Assembly: GCF_029027585.1 (NCBI RefSeq)
Contig: NZ_CP093397.1
Location: 62,001-126,000, forward strand
From: Sulfurimonas sp.
GTDB taxonomy: Bacteria; Campylobacterota; Campylobacteria; Campylobacterales; Sulfurimonadaceae
DNA length: 64,000 nt
Reading direction: 5' to 3'
Shown here one piece after another: positions 56,516 through 64,000 of the stretch (position 1 is its first letter; each line of letters opens with the position of its first letter). Position numbers and translations under genes: made by a program. Under the pieces are notes generated by a model, which saw only the letters and a program-made list of their open reading frames with translations, searched no databases and had not been told where the DNA came from.

Positions 56516-59500
56516 TTACTTTACCTTTACCAAAGGAAATCCTTGTCCCAACGGAGATATAAACGGGTACTGTGCACGCTTAAACTCACGCTCTGCAATC
56601 TCTGGAACCATGTCTTCTACGAAGTTTGCGATCTCTAATGTTTTTATATATCCATCTCTATCACTATCTGCTTTACCATTTAGTCCATCTGTTAATACAT
56701 AAGTAAGAAGACCATGACCTTTATAACCTTCTAGTGCTTCTTGGCTTGATGAAGATGCAGAAATGATAGTAGAACCTACTGCTCTACTTAAAACCTTCAT
56801 AGCAGTTGTTTCAGTTAGTCCTCTTGTAAGTAATGCAACTTCTATAGCTTGACCTAATGCTCCTGAATTACAAGTATCTAGTATGATAAATTTTTTAGTT
56901 GTTGGAATATTTGCTATCATATCTCTAAGTGCATTTTGGCCTATAGCTTCTCTTTTTATTCCTCTACTTGATAATGCTCCAACATTTGAAGTAATCATAT
57001 GATACTTAGCATCTTCTATCATCCCATGACTTGCTACAAAAAATATAAACAAATCATTTGAAGATATATTTTCTAAATTTTTTAAAGTTTTAGTGATGTG
57101 TTCTTTTGAAGTTTGCTCTTTTGATATTAGTAATTTTATGTTTACATCACCATATAACCCTTTAGTTCTTTTCTTTATAGTTTTTGCGAAAAGCTTTGCA
57201 TCTGCTACTGCGTATTTTAAAGCTATTGTTGGATTCTTATATTCATTTATTCCAACTATTACTGCATAGATGTTTGGTTTAACTATTGGGTTATAAGTTG
57301 ATGTTACAGCTAAAGTGTCTTCTCTAGATGCCATAGTGTTAGCTTCATTGTAAACTATAGCTTTTAATGTGTGTTTTCCTTTTGGAAGTTTGATGGTGTA
57401 TGTTTTAAGAACTATATTTTTATTCTGTTTCTTTTTAAGTCCTCTATCTCCATCTGTCTTAATAAGAACTCCATCAAGATAAAGTCTTATTTGTCCTATA
57501 CCACCTGAACTTGGAGTAATGCGAAGAGTTACTTTTAACTCTTCTTTTTTTATAGATGTTTTAGTATCTATTATAGCTACTTGTGGGGCTGGCTTTACAT
57601 CTGATAGTTTTAGAGTTGGTATAACTATTATTTTTTTAACTTTTTTTATTTTATGGACTTTCTTCTTAACTATTTTTAGTTCTGTATTAACAATTTTATC
57701 TTGTCCTGCTAAAAAGTTTGACGGTTTTACATCAGACAAAGATAATTTCATAATATCAGGACGATAAAAGGTTTCAAAGTATTGATCTATACTTGATACA
57801 TCCATTGGAGTTGTTAAAACATTAAGATATTTTGGAGCTTTTGCTGACGAATTAAAATACCCCTCGGATGTAATAGATAACCATTCATTATCATCAAAAG
57901 CTACAATATCTAAAAGATTTTTATTATTTTTATTGTCCCAAAGGTTAATACTATATCTACCAACTTTATAACTATAATCTCCATCTATTGATAATAATTC
58001 TTTGCCATTATTTATTAATTTCTTATTCTCATTTTGCGTTATTTTTATAAATTTAGTTGATGTTTCTATATCTAATTTATAATAATCCTTTTTTAAATAA
58101 TTTTGATATTCTGATATAGAAATAAGCAGTGATTTATTATCTTTAGAAAAAGTAAATACATTAAAATCTATATAGTTATTATACTTTATACTTTTAACTT
58201 CCTTATTTGATTTTAAATCAAACAATATTATATTTTCATTCTTATGATACGCTATATATCTACCATCTGAACTATAAATAAATTCTTCAAGTTTTAAACT
58301 ATCAGGTATTTTCATTATTTTGTTTTTCACTGTTTTAAGACTAAATGTTTTATCATCTAAAAACAAATCCATAATAACTATTGATTTGTCATCTATATCA
58401 AAACTTGATAATGTTTTTTTACTTTTAAAATCTAAAAATAGTAATTTCTTTTTTGTCTTTAAAACTATATATTTTTTATTATTAGTTATCCGAAAATCTA
58501 TTATTTTTTTCTTTACTATTTACAGTAAAAATATCCCTCCTTGTTCCTGAATTAATTTCATAAGTACTTATTATATTTTTTTCATACAAAACTGCAAAGT
58601 TTTTTTTATCTGGACAAGCAATAATTTTTTTTGGAGAAATAAAATGCTTTCTAAAATCTTTGATATTTTTCCAAGATTTCATATCCCAAAGTTTAATCCC
58701 TTGTCTATCAGCTGAAGCTAAATATTTTCCAGTAGGACTAAAGGCTGAATAAAATGTCCAAAATTTATGCCCTTGCAATGTTTTATATAGAGTCATATCG
58801 TCCATCTTCCATATTTTAACAGTTTTATCAATACTGTTAGAAGCTAAATATTTACCATCAGGACTATAGCTAACACTATAAACCCAATCTTTATGTCCAT
58901 GAAGAGTTTTTAACTCTTTTTTATCATCTATATTCCATATTTTTATTACATGTTCTTTGATGTCTTCATAAGAACCTGAAGAAGAAGCTATATTTTGTCC
59001 ATCTGGACTAAAAGCAACAGAATATACCCCATCTTTATGTCCGCTAAATACATATACCTCTTCAGCACTCTTTGCATCCCAAAGTCTAACCATTTGATCT
59101 CTACCACCAGATACAATCAACTTACTATCAGGACTAAATGCGACAGAGTAAGCATAACCTCCATCATGCCCTTTAAAAGTTTTTATAGACTTGTCTTTAT
59201 TTATATCCCAAAGCTTTAGCGTTCCATCATAACTTGCCGTTACAAATCTATTGCTATTGGTATCTATTGCCAATGATGACACCCCCAGAGTATGACCTTT
59301 AAAAGTTTTCACATGCTCTCCTGTTACTAAATTCCATAACATAATTGTCTTATCCATGCTTGCCGACAATACAAATTTACCGTCATTTGTTAGTGCCACT
59401 GAGTGAACTTCACCTGTATGACCACTAAAGGTTCTAATCTCTTTTCCATTATTTATTTGCCATAGTTTAACAGTTTTATCACCTGAACTTGAAAGTAAAT

Positions 59501-59687
59501 GTTTACCATCTTTTGTAAAAACAAGTTTGCTCACTCCTCGATCATGACCGTACTCAACAAAAGGTTTAGTCATCTTAAAGTTTTTATCTGTATATATAAT
59601 ATTTTCAGGTTTTGCAACTTTAATTTTACTACTTGATGAACCACAACCAACTAACAAAAATACAATTAAAACTAAATGTCTATACAT
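56516..59687 (-). CDS. WD40-repeat caspase-like (C14) lipoprotein, frameshifted
   Basis: Two frames are one gene. The first half starts at ATG 59687 (GGGAG ribosome site) with a lipobox (FLLVGCG) and seven clear WD40 repeats (for example SGHTGEVHSVALTNDGKF). Its frame ends at 58482. The other frame is open from there as IIDFRITNNKKYIVLKTKKK into a second, degenerate propeller. Removing one A from the 7-base run at 58504-58510 joins them into about 1056 residues. Then follow a family-typical linker (ITSEGYFNSSAKAPKYLNV), an Ig-like domain and a caspase domain with catalytic His (FFVASHG) and Cys (ILDTCNSG). It would be a lipid-anchored, probably periplasmic protease-like sensor. Its start overlaps the AAA ATPase gene and its stop is two bases before the ABC ATPase gene. 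Confidence 0.85.
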
Positions 59688-60954
59688 TTTTATCTCCCTT
59701 AAGAATAAACTCATCCAAACTAATTATCTCTACATCATCAACACTAGCATTTTTACTATATGTTATCAATCTACAAATATCACCATCTTTTTTAAACTGC
59801 TTAAAACTTCTAAATTCTCTCTTTTTAGTGCTTTCCTCTTCTATATCAAAAGCTACTTGGTACAGTATATTATTTGAGTAAAAATCAACCTCATACTTAT
59901 CTTTTAAGTATGTCAGTTTTTCATCATTTTTATATAAAATATTAAAAACTAGATTTTCCAAAGCTATGCCTTTATTTTTAGTTCTGTTTATTCCTAAATT
60001 TAAAAAACCATTGTCACTGATGTAAAGTTTTTTTACTGACTTTATTTGCTGTGTAAATTTTGAATGAAAAGCAGGTATGGTATTTACTAAAAAATTATCT
60101 TCAAAGTAAGTTATATATTCTTTTATCATCTTTGCATCTATACTTATCTTTTTTGCCAAACTTGAGTAGTTAAGTTCTGTTGTGGCATTTGAAATCACAT
60201 AGTAAAAAAGGTCTTTTATAGCTTGGCTATTTTTTATCTTGTATCTTGGAACAATATCTTTAAGTATTATATCTTCTGCAATATTTTTCAACTGCTCTTT
60301 TTTTATCATTTCATTTTCGTTTGAAATAACAGAATAATATCCACCCCATTTAAGATATTCATCTTTTGCTCTACTTATTTCTATCTTATTTGCTGTTCTT
60401 TGTAGAACACTTGTGTAAGATATATTTTTAAACTGCAAAAACTCTTGGAAACTAAAGCTATATATTTGAAGTTTTAAAACTCTACCTGTTAGTACAGTTG
60501 CATAATTTGATGTAAGTAGTGATGAATTTGAGCCTGTAATAATAAACTTTATATTACTATTTTCATACTTTGATTTTACAAATACTTCCCAGTTTTCAAA
60601 TATTTGAACTTCATCTATAAAAAAGTATATTTTTTCATCTTTATTAGGATTGGCAATTTTCATGTATTCATCAAAAATAGTATTTAAATAACTAGCATCA
60701 TTTTTATAAGGTATAAATTCTGGTTTTTCAAGATTTATAAAAAATATATTTTTTGCTTCAACATTCTTCAAAAGTTCTTTTATAAGTAATTTGGCAATAG
60801 TACTCTTACCAACTCTTCTGGCTCCAATAAGGGCTAAGACCTCTTTTGTATCAATATATGCAAGAGCTTTTTCCAAAACATCTCTACTTATAAAATGATT
60901 ATAAGCCTCACTATTTATCCAATGATTATTATCTTCCAAAAGAATTGATTTCAT
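59680..60954 (-). CDS. AAA-14/DUF4143 ATPase
   Basis: A 424-residue ATP-binding protein: Walker A GARRVGKST (about 43-51), Walker B IYFFIDEVQIFENW and sensor FIITGSNSSLL, then a DUF4143 C-terminal domain that ends in a PD-(D/E)xK-like strand pair (YEVDFYSNNILYQVAF). The function of the family is unknown; members are often mobile or solitary. The stop overlaps the start of the WD40-caspase gene, so the two are coupled. A promoter and palindrome lie directly upstream. Confidence 0.85.
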   Translation of the reverse strand: MKSILLEDNNHWINSEAYNHFISRDVLEKALAYIDTKEVLALIGARRVGKSTIAKLLIKELLKNVEAKNIFFINLEKPEFIPYKNDASYLNTIFDEYMKIANPNKDEKIYFFIDEVQIFENWEVFVKSKYENSNIKFIITGSNSSLLTSNYATVLTGRVLKLQIYSFSFQEFLQFKNISYTSVLQRTANKIEISRAKDEYLKWGGYYSVISNENEMIKKEQLKNIAEDIILKDIVPRYKIKNSQAIKDLFYYVISNATTELNYSSLAKKISIDAKMIKEYITYFEDNFLVNTIPAFHSKFTQQIKSVKKLYISDNGFLNLGINRTKNKGIALENLVFNILYKNDEKLTYLKDKYEVDFYSNNILYQVAFDIEEESTKKREFRSFKQFKKDGDICRLITYSKNASVDDVEIISLDEFILKGDKNV

Positions 60955-60971
60955 TTTTTATATACCTTTAA

Positions 60972-60992
60972 AGGAATGTATTCCTGATTATA
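60972..60992 (-). promoter_or_regulatory. Candidate promoter with palindromic operator upstream of the AAA-caspase pair
   Basis: On the minus strand a TATAAT (60987-60992) is followed at once by a perfect palindrome AGGAAT-AC-ATTCCT (60972-60985) that would cover the transcription start. A weak -35 only. This suggests that the AAA and caspase genes have their own regulated promoter inside the larger operon. Confidence 0.5.
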
Positions 60993-61000
60993 ACATAAAA

Positions 61001-62182
61001 TTATCTAACAACCTCATCAGCATCTAAAGTCGCTATCTTCCATGATGGGATGATAGTCGCTGATATATAGATAGGTACACTTAGAAAAAAGACTAAAAAA
61101 AGTGTTTGAGTATCAAATATAAAAGGAAGTTCAAAAGATGTTTTTAGTTGTGAGTAACCTGTAAATATATTTTGCAAAAGTGGTGCTTGTAAAATATACA
61201 CAAAAAGAAATGCCAAAATAACACCAAAAAGATAAGCGATAAAAGAGATGATAAAACCTTCATAAAACTTCTCTTTAAGAACATCATCCACCCTCCAACC
61301 TATGGCTTTAAGTATTCCTATTTCTCTTTTTTCTTCACTACTAAGTCCACTTGCCTTGTCATAGATGATTATAAAAAATGTAAATAGTGAGATGATGAAA
61401 AGTGCTAAAAATATCCCACTTTTGTAATCAAATATATTCTGATAACTAATCTTTAAATCATTTTTTGTTATCACTCTGGCATCTGGAAAAAGAAGCTTTA
61501 TCTTAGATGCAACAGTTACAACCTCATCAAGATTTGAAACCTTTACAACTATGTCCGTAGCCTTTGACTCATCTATGTCAAAAATCTCTCTCGCACTTGC
61601 CTTTGTCATAACTATCATATCATTTGATTCTAGTTGAGTATCTCCATCAAACACACCTTTTAAATATATTTTTTTTAGTTCTCCATTTGGTTTTATGAAG
61701 TTAAAATACTCTTTGTAGTAGTTTTTTAACATCGTTTTTTTTACTCCACTTCCAACCAACATAGATGCATTATCGTTAAAGTCAAGTTTTGCATTATCAA
61801 CTATAATAGAGAGTGACTTTTTATATTGCTCTTCAAACTCATCAATTCCAACAACACTAAAGTTTACTCCAGCATTCTCAAAATAGTAGTATCCCCAAAC
61901 ACGAGCAGTGGCATCTACAACTCCTGTGATTTCTAAGATAGCATCTGAACTACTCACATCTATGTCATAGTGTCTTCCTGCTTTTATCTTTTGAACGATT
62001 ATTTGAGGAAGAGCATCTACGGTTGAGTTTAACTCTGATTTGATGGAGTTAGTTATAAAAAAAACGCTTGTTAAAAGAAAAATCAAAAGAGTCAACACTG
62101 TTGTAATAAAAAAGCTTTTATACTTTTGTCTTAGTATGGAGTTTATGGCGTACTCTATAAGGTAAAAATTTATTTTATTCAT
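61001..62182 (-). CDS. ABC transporter permease, FtsX/MacB fold
   Basis: A 393-residue protein with an N-terminal helix (about 18-40), a large extracytoplasmic domain (about 45-255) and three C-terminal helices (about 265-385). The EKREIGILKAIGWRVDDVL segment after the second helix is the ATPase-coupling motif of this fold. Partner ATPase probably encoded at 55845-56513. Family members move lipoproteins or act as mechanotransmitters rather than importing solutes. It overlaps the small upstream gene by 8 bases. Confidence 0.88.
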   Translation of the reverse strand: MNKINFYLIEYAINSILRQKYKSFFITTVLTLLIFLLTSVFFITNSIKSELNSTVDALPQIIVQKIKAGRHYDIDVSSSDAILEITGVVDATARVWGYYYFENAGVNFSVVGIDEFEEQYKKSLSIIVDNAKLDFNDNASMLVGSGVKKTMLKNYYKEYFNFIKPNGELKKIYLKGVFDGDTQLESNDMIVMTKASAREIFDIDESKATDIVVKVSNLDEVVTVASKIKLLFPDARVITKNDLKISYQNIFDYKSGIFLALFIISLFTFFIIIYDKASGLSSEEKREIGILKAIGWRVDDVLKEKFYEGFIISFIAYLFGVILAFLFVYILQAPLLQNIFTGYSQLKTSFELPFIFDTQTLFLVFFLSVPIYISATIIPSWKIATLDADEVVR

Positions 62183-62495
62183 TATCTAGCCTATTGATTA
62201 TGTGCGAGTGAGAGTAGGTGAAAGTTGAAGGGAAGTACTCTCTTAAACTTCCATCATCTTTGTAGATGCTAAACACATTACTCAGACTTCTATGTCTAAT
62301 ATAAGTTGCTTCTGTTGAGATAGCTAAATCTCCAAGACCAACAAGTGCTACAAAATTTTTTTTCTTAACTAGCATCTCTTTAGAGTCAGATTTATACATA
62401 CTTAGATAATAAGCTTCAAGTACAAACACAAGCATAATAATACCTACAAATAAAATCAGTTTAGGTGTTTTTGGAGTGTATCTATTTTCATTCAT
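62175..62495 (-). CDS. Small membrane-anchored protein of the NosL/ABC operon
   Basis: A 106-residue protein with one hydrophobic segment (about 12-32) and an extracytoplasmic domain of 70 residues with no Cys. I do not recognise the family. The start at 62495 (ATG after an in-frame TTG) overlaps the NosL-domain gene by 8 bases, and the stop overlaps the permease start, so it is tightly bound to the operon and probably a transporter accessory subunit. Confidence 0.65.
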   Translation of the reverse strand: MNENRYTPKTPKLILFVGIIMLVFVLEAYYLSMYKSDSKEMLVKKKNFVALVGLGDLAISTEATYIRHRSLSNVFSIYKDDGSLREYFPSTFTYSHSHIINRLDNE

Positions 62496-63165
62496 CAAGT
62501 TTATTAACTTCTTCTTTTTTTATATCTTCAAACTTCATAACTTTTATACCCTTATGATCCATACTAAATGTCTTAGCCTCATCGTATTTCTCAAATGAGA
62601 TAAGTTCATCACCCATAGGTCCATATACATCACTGCCTATTACGAAGTAAGCATCTCTAGCATCTAATACTTTTAGAGAGTAATAATCTCTCACTAAAAT
62701 TTTAGATATACCTTTTTGATGTTTATAATAATACTTCATCATATCTTTAACTCCATCAAAAGAGAACCGTTTATCATCATAAAAAATTTGTGTAATCCAC
62801 TTTGGGTACTTATACACATACATTCCACAGATAGGGCACTTTTCATCTTTGGTTACTTTTATCTCTAAAATTACTTCGCTGTTATCTTCAAGTCGTTTTA
62901 CTTCAAAAAGGTATAGGCAAAGGGCATTGAAGTATTTTGGATTTAGCGGTTTACAAAGTTTGTTTTCTTTTATATCTTTACTCAAAGCATCTATACTTTT
63001 GTACTGACTTAAGTCTATCTCTAAATCACACTTTTTTAAAAATATTTTTTTACCCATAGGATAAATCTTCTTCTCTTTTTGTGCTAAAGAGATAGATGCA
63101 TCTGCAAATAATGTTGTTATAAAAAACAGTGAGATAAGAAAGAAAAGGTTTAGGTAAGTTTTCAT
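62488..63165 (-). CDS. Exported protein with C-terminal NosL domain
   Basis: A 225-residue protein with a signal peptide (1-21), an N-terminal region of about 85 residues with three Cys (KKCDL, NKLCKPL, ALCLYL), and a NosL domain with the C-x-x-C-G-M copper site (KCPICGMYVYKYPKW) and RFSFDGVKDMMKYY. Like the second NosL protein at 54449 it should bind copper, but it has no lipobox. Both flank the ABC transporter genes. Confidence 0.85.
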   Translation of the reverse strand: MKTYLNLFFLISLFFITTLFADASISLAQKEKKIYPMGKKIFLKKCDLEIDLSQYKSIDALSKDIKENKLCKPLNPKYFNALCLYLFEVKRLEDNSEVILEIKVTKDEKCPICGMYVYKYPKWITQIFYDDKRFSFDGVKDMMKYYYKHQKGISKILVRDYYSLKVLDARDAYFVIGSDVYGPMGDELISFEKYDEAKTFSMDHKGIKVMKFEDIKKEEVNKLDE

Positions 63166-63200
63166 AATAAAAATATACCTTAAGAAGTATTACAAAATCG

Positions 63201-63680
63201 TTAAGTTGTTCTAAGTAACATCAATCTTCGTACAAATAAGACAATTAATCCAACAGCTAAAATTTTAAAGTCTAACTCACTTGCTGTGTGAATATTTTCA
63301 AAGGTTGTGCTTTGGGTTGCTTCTACGCCCATAGCCTGCATCGCTAAAATCTTAGGTGCATAAACATTACTAAACATCAAAGAAGAAAAGACAACTGTAA
63401 CGCTACTAGCTAAAACTATAGAGTCTCGTTTTGATGTCTTATACATATATGTTTCATACAGCATAACAGCACCAGCAAGAAAGTAAACCCAGTAACTAAA
63501 CCTATGAAAGATTTCACCCATCAAAATACCAGCATTATAGTGATCTAGAGTTATATCTACTAAGTGTTTGTTTGGGTTAAAAATAACAGGAGCAACTACT
63601 GCACCTAGAACTATTACTGCTCCAAATGAAGCTGCTAAAATGATTAGATAACTAAAGTCTATATAAATTCTTTTACTAAT
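63201..63680 (-). CDS. DUF4149-like membrane protein with a non-ATG start
   Basis: The in-frame coding sequence extends upstream of the TTG at 63524 through RIYIDFSYLIILAASFGAV and VIVLGAVVAPVIFN, a membrane helix typical of DUF4149/TMEM205-like proteins. It is open back to a stop at 63687. The only start in the right place is ATT at 63680, 7 bases after AAGG. Total about 159 residues and four helices, with YAPKIL and HTASELDFKI as further family features. Role unknown. ATT starts are rare, and a base error (ATG expected) is possible. Confidence 0.65.
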   Translation of the reverse strand: MSKRIYIDFSYLIILAASFGAVIVLGAVVAPVIFNPNKHLVDITLDHYNAGILMGEIFHRFSYWVYFLAGAVMLYETYMYKTSKRDSIVLASSVTVVFSSLMFSNVYAPKILAMQAMGVEATQSTTFENIHTASELDFKILAVGLIVLFVRRLMLLRTT

Positions 63681-63689
63681 GGGTTTGCC

Positions 63690-64000
63690 TTATAGCTTAA
63701 GCGTAAAACCTCTATCAAAATTACTATAATCTTTGTAGAAGTCTAACTGCTCAAATGCTTGATTTGATAAATATGTTTGTATCTTACCTTTTTGCTCATA
63801 ACCCATCTCACATGTAAAAAAGTTAATCTTTCGCTTTAAGACTTCAACAAGGAGTTCTTTAATGATTTCATCTCCGACAACTCCTCCAAAAAGTGCATTT
63901 TGAGGTTCATAAGAAAGGTTTGACTCTAGTGGTGTTTTATCTGCAATATATGGAGGATTTGATACAAGATAATCTATATCTTCATCTATTGGCTCTAAAA
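63690..64000 (-). CDS. prmC: Peptide chain release factor glutamine methyltransferase, partial
   Basis: The last 102 codons of PrmC/HemK. The catalytic motif VSNPPYIAD is visible, followed by the conserved PLESNLSYEPQNALFGG segment. The enzyme methylates the GGQ glutamine of release factors. The N-terminus lies beyond the window end. Confidence 0.9.
   Translation of the reverse strand, partial: LEPIDEDIDYLVSNPPYIADKTPLESNLSYEPQNALFGGVVGDEIIKELLVEVLKRKINFFTCEMGYEQKGKIQTYLSNQAFEQLDFYKDYSNFDRGFTLKL

Noticed and set aside
58482-59714. Independent WD40 protein ending at 58482
   Set aside because: The caspase frame is open across this end and continues the propeller, so one fused gene is more likely.
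54449-63165. Complete nitrous oxide reductase (nos) cluster
   Set aside because: NosL-type genes are present but nosZ, nosD, nosG or nosH genes are not seen; the ABC genes are of the LolD/FtsX type rather than NosF/NosY.

Overview
The window looks like a chromosome segment of a Campylobacterota bacterium (epsilonproteobacterium), most likely Sulfurimonas-like. The basis is the low-GC, A/T-homopolymer-rich coding style, MurF with an N-terminal membrane extension, a ferredoxin-type sulfite reductase cluster with CysH/CysD/CysN, NosL-type genes, a large FAD/Fe-S D-lactate dehydrogenase and the overall gene complement. This assignment is inference; no rRNA gene is present to test it.

Layout. (1) 1-5630, minus strand: acyl carrier protein, ketosynthase, chain-length-factor-like ketosynthase and a hot-dog dehydratase, then, beyond an inserted plus-strand lipoprotein gene, DarA, DarB, an unknown protein and a BtrH-like protein. 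Together they look like an aryl-polyene/dialkylresorcinol (flexirubin- or arcuflavin-like) lipid pigment pathway. (2) 5760-5996: promoter, initiator tRNA-Met and tRNA-Gln. (3) 6148-14181, minus: M23 endopeptidase, HIT protein, MurF, alpha/beta hydrolase, Ddl, Spx/ArsC-like protein, RuvA and FapA; MurJ diverges from them. Cell-wall synthesis dominates. (4) 15.7-19.5 kb: gene remnants and a block with a different base composition (ABC-F ATPase, pseudouridine synthase, HI0933-type flavoprotein) that looks acquired. (5) 19.6-33 kb: ankyrin protein, CysS, RNA-methyltransferase-like gene, a diguanylate cyclase with two periplasmic solute-binding domains, two envelope proteins, PyrD, M16 peptidase and D-lactate dehydrogenase. 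(6) 32.5-40.0 kb: type I restriction-modification locus (HsdM, HsdS, HsdR) with a PemK/MazF-like gene, a RelE-type toxin/antitoxin pair and a YgjP-type metallopeptidase embedded in it. (7) 40.8-48.5 kb: assimilatory sulfate reduction to cysteine (DUF2061 protein, CysH, CysD, CysN, sulfite reductase, Rrf2 regulator, CysK, class V aminotransferase). (8) 48.5-54.4 kb: transposase fossil, ATP-grasp-HhH fusion, EF-P, Tgt, response regulator, degenerate dihydroorotase, Crp/Fnr regulator. (9) 54.4-63.7 kb: two NosL-type proteins, a cysteine-motif membrane protein and an ABC transporter whose ATPase and permease genes are separated by a DUF4143 ATPase and a very large WD40-caspase lipoprotein. PrmC is cut by the window end.

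A recurring feature is the single-base frameshift, usually in a short A/T homopolymer. It affects the ketosynthase, a methyltransferase, pyrD, hsdM, the Rrf2 regulator, the response regulator and the WD40-caspase gene, and perhaps the darB start. Each reads cleanly as a full-length protein after one base is added or removed. The number of cases, and the presence of pyrD among them, make assembly error the simplest explanation. Phase variation at the ketosynthase, hsdM or caspase tracts remains possible.
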